Positions 15,801-23,707 of a stretch of 42,057 bases of DNA are shown here, one piece after another. Made by a program: the position numbers and the translations under genes. Every line of letters begins with the position of its first letter. Position 1 is the first letter of the stretch. The DNA lies in IMG/VR virus record IMGVR_UViG_3300020125_000038, positions 1 through 42,057 of that record; one strand, given 5' to 3'. Source of the stretch: a virus. The notes beneath the pieces are model-generated. The model had not been told where the DNA came from and made no database searches. It saw only the letters and a program-made list of their open reading frames with translations.

Positions 15801-17457
15801 TGGAAAATCCCCCGGAGGTTTTTGAGCCAAATCCACTGAAAAGATCTCCAATGGCGGAGGCCATCTTTTCCAGGAACCTAATCGGCGTAGCAAGAACCGA
15901 TCCAAGACCGACAAAGAAATCATGAAGCTGGTTACCACTCTTCAGAGCTTTATCTACCGAGACTAGGAAGTCGCCAATGTTCCCGGTAAGATTTAGGAAG
16001 CCTCCACCACCCTTACCAACTGCAGCAAAGAGCTGACCAAAGACTGTAAATATACCGCTGATAAGTTGCTTACCAATATCGAGAATCGCAAATAGACCTG
16101 CAAACGTACGCTTTAGATTGTCAACGGTCTGTGCACTGGGCATAAGCGACTTCATGAAGTTGTCAAATGCCTGTGTCATCTTGACAAGCTGCTGAGCGGT
16201 CTCAGGCGGGAATATCTCTCGGAAAGCGGCCTTGATAGGCGCCATCACTGCTCCGAGATCTTTCCAAGCCTGTTTCAGTCCGTCGATCAGAAGCGTACGA
16301 CCGCCAAGCTTGGCCCAGCCCTCAAGTAGCCTGTTCAAATCGTAGATAGGCTTTGTGAGGGCGTTCTCAGCGACATTGTGAATCGCGCTGAAGAGCTTGG
16401 TCGCACCATTGATATCGCCAAATATAGTCTTGAAGATAGCAGCCCATGCAGTAGCCACTTCCTCTTTCAAGGCCTGTGTCAACTGCGTCATCGTCTTGAT
16501 GTTAACTGCTGCACCTGAAGCTGCTTTGGCTACCTTCTGAATATCAGCTATCTGAGCTTGAGTATAACCCTCGGCTTTCAATTGAGCCGTGGTCATGTCT
16601 CCAGTAAAGCCTTTAAGCGTAGTCGTAAGGACCTTGCTGGTAAGCCAACCACTCTGCAATGATTGTCTGAACGAGTTACCTGAGTGCGTCCATTGATCAA
16701 AGGTCTCGCCCACCTTGGCGTTCTTGATGGTGTGCATAGCGACACCTGTGTCATACAGGGCCTTCTGAAACACCTTGCCACCCATACCAGCGTTGACTAC
16801 CGAGTTCCAGTCCTGCAATCTTGTAGTACCGGAGGCGATAGCCTGTGAAAGCTGATACATCGCTGTAGAAGCCTGCTCAGAAGTTGAGCCGGACAACGCA
16901 GCCAGGTTGGCGATACCCTTGATCGATGCTGTCGACGTCTTCAGATCCACACCGGCAGCCGTGAAGGTACCGATGTTCTTCGCCATCTCGGAGAAGTTGT
17001 AAATCGTCTTGTTCGCGTAAGTGTTCAGCTGATTCAGGGACGCATTGACCTGATCCAAGCCTTTCTTACCTGTAAGACCGGTGTTCGCCAGAATTGTCTG
17101 AACAGCATTGATCTGAGTTTCGTAATTCTTGAAGCCTGCAACAATAGGATCAATTGTCAGAGATTTGGCAAAGCTAAGACCAGCGTTAACAGCCTTGTTG
17201 ACGATATTGGTAAGAACCGTAAGCGCAACGACAGAAAGCGCGGAGAACTTACTCTTGATAGCGTCGATAGCTCTTGCTATAGGATTGAGGTCGACCTTGT
17301 TCGCCGAGGCACTTACATCGTCCAAGCCCTTTCCCGCATTCGGGAAATTCAATGCTGCTTTCAACTTGTTCAATGCATTGATAGCCGAGTTCACACCAGA
17401 TTCGAACTTACTGGATTCGAAACTCATTGCTACGACTTTGTCGTCAACAGTAGCCAC
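12871..17457 (-). CDS. Tape measure protein
   Basis: This 1528-residue, Ala/Gly-rich protein sets tail length and is probably ejected with DNA. The N-terminal third is helical, with the LNQLNTYANKTIYNFSEMAKNIG type of phage tape measure domain. The middle contains about five hydrophobic repeats of 57-60 residues, each opening with a (M/Q)SW-x-(Q/E)-(L/I)-x-KG pattern. A later part has four 22-residue repeats built on GI-x-N-x-LGK-I. The start is GTG (TAGTG overlap with the upstream gene) because a perfect AGGAGGTGA lies upstream. At roughly 3 bases of tail per residue it predicts a tail of about 230 nm by the usual 0.15 nm per residue rule. Confidence 0.9.
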   Translation of the reverse strand: MATVDDKVVAMSFESSKFESGVNSAINALNKLKAALNFPNAGKGLDDVSASANKVDLNPIARAIDAIKSKFSALSVVALTVLTNIVNKAVNAGLSFAKSLTIDPIVAGFKNYETQINAVQTILANTGLTGKKGLDQVNASLNQLNTYANKTIYNFSEMAKNIGTFTAAGVDLKTSTASIKGIANLAALSGSTSEQASTAMYQLSQAIASGTTRLQDWNSVVNAGMGGKVFQKALYDTGVAMHTIKNAKVGETFDQWTHSGNSFRQSLQSGWLTSKVLTTTLKGFTGDMTTAQLKAEGYTQAQIADIQKVAKAASGAAVNIKTMTQLTQALKEEVATAWAAIFKTIFGDINGATKLFSAIHNVAENALTKPIYDLNRLLEGWAKLGGRTLLIDGLKQAWKDLGAVMAPIKAAFREIFPPETAQQLVKMTQAFDNFMKSLMPSAQTVDNLKRTFAGLFAILDIGKQLISGIFTVFGQLFAAVGKGGGGFLNLTGNIGDFLVSVDKALKSGNQLHDFFVGLGSVLATPIRFLEKMASAIGDLFSGFGSKTSGGFSSVIGGMAGALSPLQKVLAGAKLAWDNFWQSVGDVSTKLQPGFQAIATEFQNLGTQIGNALQSINWQGLLDVIRTGLLGGMYLVFKKFFSGNFKGLLGGGILESVSGSFEALTGSLKSMQQTIKAATLLEIAAAVGILTASIVAMSMIDEKKLDKALSGVMIAMGELLGAMALLNKISLTGGFLKMPLIAGSMILLATSVDILTIAVGKLSGMSWTQLAKGLGGVGVLLGGIAAVAGPLSKSTTGLISAGIGITAIAVALNILALAVKQFGGMSWEQLGKGMASVAVALGGIGLASKVFPTGMIQIGAGLVVVALGLRLLAGAVGSFGKMAWGEIAKGMASIAGALLIIAGAMQIMPSNMVLTAAGLLLVSFALKGIASSIESLGGQSVGTLAKGIISLAVALGILAIAMQAMQGSLAGAAAMAIAAASIALLTPALTNLGKQSWGEIIKSMIALAAAFALLGVAGVLLEPVAPALLALGAALLLIGGGLALAGAGIALIGVGLSAIAVSGPVAIGILLKAFTDFMQQIPIWVKSMVTALLQIVTSIADAAPKFVEALGKILVALANAVIAAAPQIAKAFDALIQAALKVIKDNFPTIVAAGFQMLLSLLQGIRNNMGQVVSMVAQIVITFLNSLSGHLPRIIAAGVGVLVSIVQGIANSLGKVINVAGDVIASFVSGIGNNLGKIVNSGANALAKFVNAISDGFGKLINAGGEAVVKFINGIADNGSRIITAGANAIGKLISALGSAGNDLFNKGADAVINFVNGVAATIRTKEPQLVKAGWNLGWSIVQGMISGMGSLAGAVVSKAESIVSGIPGAVKKLLHIGSPSKVFYDIGVDTMQGMINGIADQQDNVISATEDATNAMINAMSAIPDALSGMSDLNPVITPVLDLTQVQAGADQMSTMINTAPVIGSTSFGQASSISSSQAPSITSSDSTGQPVTSITYEQNNYSPEALSEIDIYRQTKNQLSQLRTVFA

Positions 17458-17837
17458 TAGACTTTGGTCACCTCCTTCCAAGCTTCAGCCGCTATTCGGT
17501 CAAATATAGGTCTTATCGCAGGCATGATGTAATTTCGCCCTTGAACATACCCGCCAGTTCCGGTGCCGTGCCCATATTGAATGAGAACAGCTATCGGTTT
17601 GCCCTCATGAACATTACGATTATGCCAACGTATTGAGTAATATCCTTTACGCTGTACGATTTCGTAATACCAAGAATCTGCTGTCAGTCCACTACGCCTT
17701 GGTGTAGCATTTGACAACGCGTTCACACCTAATGTGCCATACTTATTCAGAGTAGCGTACAAATTATCGTGACTGAGATGTCTCAAATATCGTTCCGTAT
17801 TATTGAAAGAACCTCTCTGTGTGATTTCAATCCCCAT
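17457..17837 (-). CDS. HK97 gp10-like head-tail or tail assembly protein
   Basis: The 126-residue protein carries the hallmark of the HK97 gp10 family: a Lys-Tyr-Gly helix (LYATLNKYGTLGVNALSNATP), RRSGLTADSWYYEI, a beta part with IRWHNRNV, then AVLIQYGHGTGTGGYVQGRNYI and PAIRPIFDRIAAEAWKEV. It lies immediately before the tape measure gene rather than in the connector block beside the capsid gene. An AGGTGA SD precedes the ATG. Likely role: tail completion or head-tail joining. Confidence 0.8.
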   Translation of the reverse strand: MGIEITQRGSFNNTERYLRHLSHDNLYATLNKYGTLGVNALSNATPRRSGLTADSWYYEIVQRKGYYSIRWHNRNVHEGKPIAVLIQYGHGTGTGGYVQGRNYIMPAIRPIFDRIAAEAWKEVTKV

Positions 17838-17845
17838 ACATCACC

Positions 17846-18721
17846 TTACGCGGTAAGACGAATGGATACAGCACCGGAGTCACTGGGAGCTCTATGACTG
17901 GACGATGAACCATACACATACGGCAAACCATCTAGGGGGGCAGTTTTTCCTCCACCAGCAAATCCACCCATAACATCAGCTGCGCCACTGGGACTATCTA
18001 TAGTTGTATTACCGCCTGGACCATAAACTAGCGTATCACCAGGATTGTATGAACCTCGTCCACCAGAGGTACCTGCATTACAAGTAACTGGTGGTGAGCC
18101 ATACTTACCTACACCTCCAGCGCCCCCACCCCCACCTTGACCAATGGTCCCATCCCAGGTACCGTCAACGCCAGATGTTCCAGCAACACCAGGGCCAGTT
18201 GCAGAAGGTGTGCCAGCGACTCCACCCTTTCCTCCACCTCCTGGTGTAATACTGTTTCCCACTCCACCGTCGCCACCGTTAGCTTGCGTAGGGACTGTTA
18301 CGGAGTTTGATTGGACCCTCTTACCGCCCTTTCCTCCTGAGGCTCGACAAGTAGTTCCGTTAAACGAGGAATATCCTCCATCTCCACCATCAGTGGTGAC
18401 AGCTGGATTGTTTTGATCCTCCGTTCCTAAAATTCCCCCGGAGCCAATCACCACTGGACATGAAGCAGGTAGCGCAGATAACAATCCCTGAACTCGGTGA
18501 AGACCTCCGCCTCCTCCTACTCCACCAGGGCTTCGAACTAGAGTACCGGTATTGGCAGTATTGATACCCCCACCCATACCACCTCCACCACCAATGCAGA
18601 TCACATCGAAATTAGTGTACCCCATGGCAATATACTTAGTCGGATCAAAATTCTGATTCACTATGAATTTTATCACTATTGGATCTGGGCGAACTAGACT
18701 TCCTGCGAGTTCAAATCTCAT
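17846..18721 (-). CDS. Glycine-rich tail adhesin
   Basis: After an N-terminal IVIKFIVNQNFDPTKY segment and FDVICIGGGGG, the 291-residue protein is dominated by Gly-rich runs (GGGGG, GGDGGY, GGKGGK, GGVAG) separated by short Pro/Asn loops, ending in DSGAVSIRLTA. This glycine-rich tail-tip type (polyglycine-II sandwich in T4-like gp38 adhesins) typically carries host specificity in the loops. Its position right after the LamG-like fiber gene agrees with a receptor-binding cassette. It begins one base after the stop of the 101-aa gene. Confidence 0.75.
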   Translation of the reverse strand: MRFELAGSLVRPDPIVIKFIVNQNFDPTKYIAMGYTNFDVICIGGGGGMGGGINTANTGTLVRSPGGVGGGGGLHRVQGLLSALPASCPVVIGSGGILGTEDQNNPAVTTDGGDGGYSSFNGTTCRASGGKGGKRVQSNSVTVPTQANGGDGGVGNSITPGGGGKGGVAGTPSATGPGVAGTSGVDGTWDGTIGQGGGGGAGGVGKYGSPPVTCNAGTSGGRGSYNPGDTLVYGPGGNTTIDSPSGAADVMGGFAGGGKTAPLDGLPYVYGSSSSHRAPSDSGAVSIRLTA

Positions 18722-19027
18722 TTAACGCACCAAACCATCCACCATAAATTCAAACCCAATATCCGATGCGCCAGTACTAGTAGCATAGGTATTGACTTGC
18801 ACGATGTTTGGCGAAGTTAAATATGCTAGAACAAACCCACCACCAGTTAATAATACGCTTGCTGATCGCACTACCTTAAACCCATGTATGTAAACATTAT
18901 ATGAACCAACCCCCGCTTTAACTACACTAAAACCCGGCCCACTAGTCGCGTTTATTGTGCCATCAGGATTGACAACTCCTGTAACAATACGAGATCCATT
19001 GCGAACTTCTCGCTCTTGAGTTCTCAT
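18722..19027 (-). CDS. Small minor tail protein, 101 aa
   Basis: This small, beta-rich protein (GSRIVTGVVNPDGTINA, then GPGFSVVKAGVGSYNVYIHGF) sits between two adhesin genes. Its start overlaps the stop of the upstream fiber gene by 4 bases (ATGA). It probably forms a tail-surface or fiber-capping domain. It has no signal or membrane segment. No specific family is recognised. Confidence 0.7.
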   Translation of the reverse strand: MRTQEREVRNGSRIVTGVVNPDGTINATSGPGFSVVKAGVGSYNVYIHGFKVVRSASVLLTGGGFVLAYLTSPNIVQVNTYATSTGASDIGFEFMVDGLVR

Positions 19028-20778
19028 GCTGCCACTCTCAGATCAATTTGATGTTGAGCCTCTAGAGCATCGAATGTAGCAAACAAATTAGCTGCATCCA
19101 TAGCTTCAATATGATCTCCAACATTCTTTGGAGATGGAGCCAAAGTTTGCGAAGACTTATTGTACAGTTTAATAATGTCTTCAACAGCCAACGCATAATT
19201 GCATATGAACACGCCATCAGCATGCCCCGTAAACACTTGAGCACCCCATGTAGAAGTCCCAATACGAAGACCATTGGCACCCATAAGAGTAACTGCATTC
19301 ATAACCGCTGATACAGTCGAAAGACGTCCATCAATATAAAGTTTACGTTTCACACCATCAACAGCATTATTATCCTCAACTACAACCAGAAAATGCCACA
19401 AACCATCTGCAACAAAAGGTCCAGTTACTGTATCACTACCATTGGTGAAGAAAACTGAGCCATTTGTTATCCCCAAACGAATATCAGCAACACCCAATGC
19501 AGTACCACCCCAACCAACAATCGTGGATCCGGCAGTAGATGATGATTTAATCCAACACCCATATGATCGTGTATTCAAAGCAGATGGCAATCCGGTATCT
19601 GTTGAAGGCAACGATTGAGCACCGTTGAAGCCATACGCATTCCCAGTACTACCATCTGGACCAGCTACACTCACAGCATTACCCGGATTAGTCAATGCTG
19701 CACCATTCGAGCCTTCATCTCCAAGCGATCCACCTGAGAAATTGTAAAGACGCAACGGCTGAGTTGAGAAATCAGCAGCAACCAATGTCGCACCACGACG
19801 ACGCCTACGAACATTGATCGAAGAACGAGAAGGAACAGCAGCAAGCGTATGCGGAATCTTTGCACAATATAGATTACGAATTTGGTCTTCATTAAGAACA
19901 TCCGCAGTTATAAATGCTTCGTCTACACGACCCCAATGTTGAAATTGTCCATTAGTAGAGGCATCTGCTCCACGATTACCAATATTCAAAGCCGAACCAC
20001 CAGGAAACAGCGATGGAAATGGCATTGGCACAGACGCTTCATGAATACCATCTACATAAACTCTAATAACTGTGCCATCGAAAGTACCCACTCCAAAGTG
20101 CCAACGATCATCAGCTACATCACTGATTCCAGAAAGCGCAATACTATTCGCAGTACCGTCCTGGCTCCCACCTACGTTCAATTGATTAGTGTTATTAACA
20201 AATAATGAATAACCCTGTTGGCCATTAGTACCATACTTATCGACTAGCATCCCAAACGTAGCTCGTTTTGCCGTTCTGAACCAGCAACCCCATGTTCCAA
20301 CTCTGAGCCTAAACGGATCATTGGCTCCCGTGTCGGGAATATACAATGCTTGGCCTGCATTACCTGAAAATTGCGCAGCTGTATTAGCTCCACCATTAAT
20401 CCCTACTGCAAATGGTACTGCACCTTTGTTGTTGAGATTACGACCATTACCACTTACATCATTGAGATTTGAAAGATTCCACAATCCGAGAGGTGCCGAC
20501 AATCCCATGTTCGTGAAATCTGCAGCTGTAAGTTGACGACCAGCGCGAATCTGATTGATGATACCTACATCAGATACAGATATAGCGTTAAGTACAACAA
20601 GATCTGATCCAACCGGACCCTGAGGACCGGGAGGCCCTGTCACACTTCCCGCGTTAATCTGTGTACCATCATGCTTGGTTAGAATAAGATTGCCACTACC
20701 ATCGACATCACCATCCACAACCGAGGCAGCTTCAATCGCCAACATTCGGTCAGCGGTAAGACTTGTAACTGTAGTCAT
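19024..20778 (-). CDS. Tail fiber with collagen-like hinge and two LamG-like domains
   Basis: The 584-residue protein has an N-terminal tail-attachment part (TVTSLTADRMLAIEAASVVDG), a short collagen-like GPPGPQGPVG at about 49-58, and two concanavalin/LamG-like sandwiches. The first is at about 95-310, with the patterns GTWGCWFRT, DDRWHFGVGTFDGT, IRVYVDGI and a Q-x-x-R-NLY end. The second is at about 335-545, with SYGCWIKSS, DGLWHFLVVVEDN, KRKLYIDGR and IIKLYN. A C-terminal helical part follows. The repeated LamG pair suggests sugar binding at the host surface. The gene overlaps the next by 4 bases. Confidence 0.8.
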   Translation of the reverse strand: MTTVTSLTADRMLAIEAASVVDGDVDGSGNLILTKHDGTQINAGSVTGPPGPQGPVGSDLVVLNAISVSDVGIINQIRAGRQLTAADFTNMGLSAPLGLWNLSNLNDVSGNGRNLNNKGAVPFAVGINGGANTAAQFSGNAGQALYIPDTGANDPFRLRVGTWGCWFRTAKRATFGMLVDKYGTNGQQGYSLFVNNTNQLNVGGSQDGTANSIALSGISDVADDRWHFGVGTFDGTVIRVYVDGIHEASVPMPFPSLFPGGSALNIGNRGADASTNGQFQHWGRVDEAFITADVLNEDQIRNLYCAKIPHTLAAVPSRSSINVRRRRRGATLVAADFSTQPLRLYNFSGGSLGDEGSNGAALTNPGNAVSVAGPDGSTGNAYGFNGAQSLPSTDTGLPSALNTRSYGCWIKSSSTAGSTIVGWGGTALGVADIRLGITNGSVFFTNGSDTVTGPFVADGLWHFLVVVEDNNAVDGVKRKLYIDGRLSTVSAVMNAVTLMGANGLRIGTSTWGAQVFTGHADGVFICNYALAVEDIIKLYNKSSQTLAPSPKNVGDHIEAMDAANLFATFDALEAQHQIDLRVAA

Positions 20779-20787
20779 TTCACCTCC

Positions 20788-21591
20788 TCAGTCTGGATTT
20801 GTGGTAGAGATCTGGTATGTGGTCACATCCAAATATACAACATTCGCGTTATCTATCTGGAATGTAGTAGGATTGATCATAGTAATATAGTTATCACTGA
20901 CATCTATAGCTTTCCACGTACCATCATTGTTATCGACGATGACAAGCGAACCCAGAGAAGCAAAGAGATCTAGAAGTTCACTCATTGACGGAAAATATGG
21001 ATCACTATCTGCTGACCCATAAAGAATATCTTCTAGACCTTGCAGCGTTTCCAAAGGAGTATCAGTGGAATCGATAGAGACATGAACTGTAGGCCTATAC
21101 TTGCCTGTCCTTGGAGGAGTCCCACTCAAAGTCCAAGAAAACTCAATTGGATTAAGTGTTTTATCAGTAAGTGTATTGAATGTGACAGTATCAGGATCAG
21201 CTACAAGATTATAAAGCAGATGAATCTTGTAACCATGATCTGCACCATCTAGATCATTCCCCACTCTTGTCCGATAAGATAGATTGAAACTTTTGGATGG
21301 CTGATCATAAAAGAGCAATCCATCGGAAGCAGAGATAACTCCATTTAGTTCATCGAATTCTTCAGGATAGGTAAATGCTTTGAGTTTGCCGGAAAAATCC
21401 CCCGGAAGAACATTGTCCAAATACTTTACACCGTCAAGGTAAAATGATTTGATCTCTACGGTAGAAGTCTCTTCCACAGAAGTAATGCCGTTCCAAGCTA
21501 TTCCCGAACCATTTTGCAAATAGAGAACTCCACGATCAACACCAGTTTGATAAGTTCGTTCACCTACTTTGTCCCAAACAAGAATCGCCAT
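20788..21591 (-). CDS. Second tail tube protein paralog
   Basis: This 267-residue protein is clearly related to the tail tube protein at 22181-23068. Shared blocks include W-D-(K/Q)-VGER, TGVD-x-GVLY, a V-KYL-(D/N)-x-(V/I) strand, F-(S/G)-G-x-(L/I)-x-AFTYP-(D/E)-EF, RVGND-x-DG-x-DHGYK, SWT, and (G/A)-LEDILYG. Its C-terminus differs: a YITMINPTTFQI type strand instead of the AVAG/DDWTF domain. I start at the second Met because GGGGGTGA lies before it; an upstream ATG overlaps the chaperone-like stop. It lies next to the fiber cassette, so it may be a specialised ring that anchors fibers. Confidence 0.8.
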   Translation of the reverse strand: MAILVWDKVGERTYQTGVDRGVLYLQNGSGIAWNGITSVEETSTVEIKSFYLDGVKYLDNVLPGDFSGKLKAFTYPEEFDELNGVISASDGLLFYDQPSKSFNLSYRTRVGNDLDGADHGYKIHLLYNLVADPDTVTFNTLTDKTLNPIEFSWTLSGTPPRTGKYRPTVHVSIDSTDTPLETLQGLEDILYGSADSDPYFPSMSELLDLFASLGSLVIVDNNDGTWKAIDVSDNYITMINPTTFQIDNANVVYLDVTTYQISTTNPD

Positions 21592-21602
21592 GTCACCCCC
21601 TT

Positions 21603-22145
21603 TCATCCAGTAGTGTTAAACTGGGCTCTACGTTGAGCATTGAGTTCTCTGTTCTGAGCTGCGATCTGTGAGCGACTCATCTTCTCGGGCTTAGCCTGCT
21701 TAATGTTGCAGACTCTGATCAAGGTGAACAAACGATTGAGATGCCATCTCTCACATTCGAATGGAATGTTGAAAGCAACCATCCAATAGTAAATAATCTC
21801 TGAAGTGATCACCTCTCGACTCGTAGAAGGCCTTGGCACCTCGCGAAACCAAGTGGCAGTCATCTTCGCATCGATGTATTCGTTGATTTCTTTGATGTTA
21901 CTTTCAGAGAGTTTCTGGAAAATTTCCTCTGGAACTTCAGGGGTCAACGTCATAGCCTTGATGTAGCCAACAACTTCATCGATTGTCTTCTCTGAGTTGT
22001 TCAAGAAAGGCTTCTCATAGATTGACTCCCATTTTGACAGTGAGACCAAAGAATGCTCTAGCTCCAAAACCACATCGTCTCGAGTGGTGAATTCTTGACT
22101 CCGTTCATCGAACATCTCGACACCTGGAACTACAATAGTGAGCAT
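21603..22145 (-). CDS. Tail assembly chaperone-like protein
   Basis: The 180-residue protein has [22 protein letters not shown], a [14 protein letters not shown] segment, then a WFREV and [34 protein letters not shown] block and a basic tail ([21 protein letters not shown]). This pattern is common in phages of Gram-positive hosts directly after the tail tube gene, where tail assembly chaperones lie. I found no second frame-shifted partner gene. Here it lies between two tail tube paralogs. Confidence 0.75.
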   Translation of the reverse strand: MLTIVVPGVEMFDERSQEFTTRDDVVLELEHSLVSLSKWESIYEKPFLNNSEKTIDEVVGYIKAMTLTPEVPEEIFQKLSESNIKEINEYIDAKMTATWFREVPRPSTSREVITSEIIYYWMVAFNIPFECERWHLNRLFTLIRVCNIKQAKPEKMSRSQIAAQNRELNAQRRAQFNTTG

Positions 22146-22180
22146 CCTCTGGCCTCCTGTCTGGCCCCAATCACCTCCTT

Positions 22181-23068
22181 CTAATAATCAAACGTCCAGT
22201 CGTCATCTCCCTCGATGACATGACCAGCCTGTGGTTCAGCCGTGACGTACGAAGACTGGCCAGCCGTCATTGCAGGCTGAGCTCCTGCAACTGCGTCGAC
22301 ATCGTTGATCTTCCAGTCCACACCAGCAACTGCCGGAATCGTAACTATATGGGTAGCTTGAACATATGTCGGAGCGTTGGCTCCAGTCAAACGCACAACA
22401 GTAGGTGCGGTGCCACCGAACAGAGCGATGACTTCATCCGGAAGAGGAAGCCGTGCTTCAACCCCACTTGTTCCGTACAGAATGTCTTCCAGATCAGCCA
22501 ATGTCGCGGCATCGACCTTTGTCGAATCGACAGTCACCAGAGCAGTCGGCTTCAACCCACTTGTACTGACCGGAACAGGCGAGGTGGTAATCGTCCAGCT
22601 GAATGAGATCGCAGCTGGCTGATCGTTGATCGTGCCATAGGCTCGATCCGATGGAGCCGCCTGAGCTCCGTAGATCATATGCAACTTGTACCCATGGTCT
22701 GTCCCATCAATGTCGTTACCGACACGAGACCGGAAACTCAGCCCAAAGACCTTACGACTCTGCTGACCAACCGTCAAACCAGCCTCGACGACAGCCGTAC
22801 CGTCACATTGGGCGAACTCATCCGGGTAAGTAAATGCATCGATCGTCCCACCAAACTCCTCGGCGGCAATCAGATTCAAGTACTTGATGTTGTCTGCATA
22901 CTGCGGGTTTGCGGCAGCACCAGATGGAGACTCTGTAACAGTCACGAGACCATTCCAGGCAACGCCAAGATCGTAAGCGCCAGTTTCGTCTGGAATATAG
23001 AGGACTCCGTGGTCTACACCTGTTTCAAACAGACGCTCACCAACCTGATCCCATTTCAGGGGTGCCAT
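22181..23068 (-). CDS. Major tail tube protein
   Basis: The 295-residue protein follows the connector genes and precedes the chaperone-like gene, the classic major tail protein site. Blocks: [57 protein letters not shown] and DLEDILYG. The last 70 residues form a separate domain ending GDDDWTFDY. It is similar to the end of the capsid protein in this genome: both share a VAG, a later GQS, then an A-x-P-x-A-x-H motif and D-x-WTF. An AAAGGAAA SD precedes the ATG. Confidence 0.85.
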   Translation of the reverse strand: MAPLKWDQVGERLFETGVDHGVLYIPDETGAYDLGVAWNGLVTVTESPSGAAANPQYADNIKYLNLIAAEEFGGTIDAFTYPDEFAQCDGTAVVEAGLTVGQQSRKVFGLSFRSRVGNDIDGTDHGYKLHMIYGAQAAPSDRAYGTINDQPAAISFSWTITTSPVPVSTSGLKPTALVTVDSTKVDAATLADLEDILYGTSGVEARLPLPDEVIALFGGTAPTVVRLTGANAPTYVQATHIVTIPAVAGVDWKINDVDAVAGAQPAMTAGQSSYVTAEPQAGHVIEGDDDWTFDY

Positions 23069-23082
23069 TCGTTTCCTTTCCC

Positions 23083-23382
23083 TTAGAAGAACAATCTGTA
23101 AACATCGTGGTTCAGGTTATCAGCTGTAAAAAACCGATTGTATAGACACATCGGCATCGAAGCCACTTTACTTGGAATAACGCTATCAGGGTCTCGATCA
23201 ATTACCGTAACCACATACCTCAAAGTGTTATTATACGGAATATCATCTGCAAACTTTGTCTCCGCATAATCACGTTGGTAGATAATGCATGGGTATTCCA
23301 GAGCTATGTTCTCTGGAGGCTGAAAATATACATTATCAGCGAACGACGTGAGGATTTCATGGAGCTGCAGGCGTGGGGCCAT
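23083..23382 (-). CDS. Tail terminator/completion-like protein
   Basis: This 99-residue protein has the pattern L-x-EIL-x-x-x-ADNVYFQPPEN, then YPCIIYQRD, a LRYVVTVIDRDPDSVIP block and the C-terminal F-x-x-DNLNHDVYRLFF. I associate it with a conserved family of head-tail or tail completion proteins in phages of Gram-positive bacteria. It overlaps the previous connector gene by 26 bases and precedes the tail tube gene. Confidence 0.75.
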   Translation of the reverse strand: MAPRLQLHEILTSFADNVYFQPPENIALEYPCIIYQRDYAETKFADDIPYNNTLRYVVTVIDRDPDSVIPSKVASMPMCLYNRFFTADNLNHDVYRLFF

Positions 23383-23689
23383 TATATACCTTCCCTAGTC
23401 GCAGCAGCAGGCGAGGGACCTGGACTTCGACACTGTCAATAGTCCATAAAGTCCCCGCCCATTCCACGTAACGAATAGCAAAGAAATGTTCATTGGCATA
23501 CGCATCAGCCACAATACTGATCGAGTTTTGAACACTGAGATCATCGTTGAGAAATTGTCCTTCACGAAGTTCCCTTGAATTACGAACGACATCACCATAA
23601 TATGGGTATTCAACAATCTCATCAACCCACACACCAGGTGCGGATTCTACGTTTTCACCATAGCCAACTTTGCCAAAGAACCTTGCCAT
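23357..23689 (-). CDS. Head-tail connector protein, 110 aa
   Basis: This follows the capsid gene and starts ARFFGKVGYG. Then come WVDEIVEYPYYGDV, LNDDLSVQNSISIVADAYANEHFFAIRYVEWAG and a VEVQVPRLLLRLGKVYNG end. The position and the short beta-rich layout fit a head closure or stopper protein. The family is recognisable as a pattern but I cannot give a firm name. Confidence 0.7.
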   Translation of the reverse strand: MARFFGKVGYGENVESAPGVWVDEIVEYPYYGDVVRNSRELREGQFLNDDLSVQNSISIVADAYANEHFFAIRYVEWAGTLWTIDSVEVQVPRLLLRLGKVYNGPTPAAP

Positions 23690-23707
23690 CGAGAACCTAC
23701 CTTTTTG

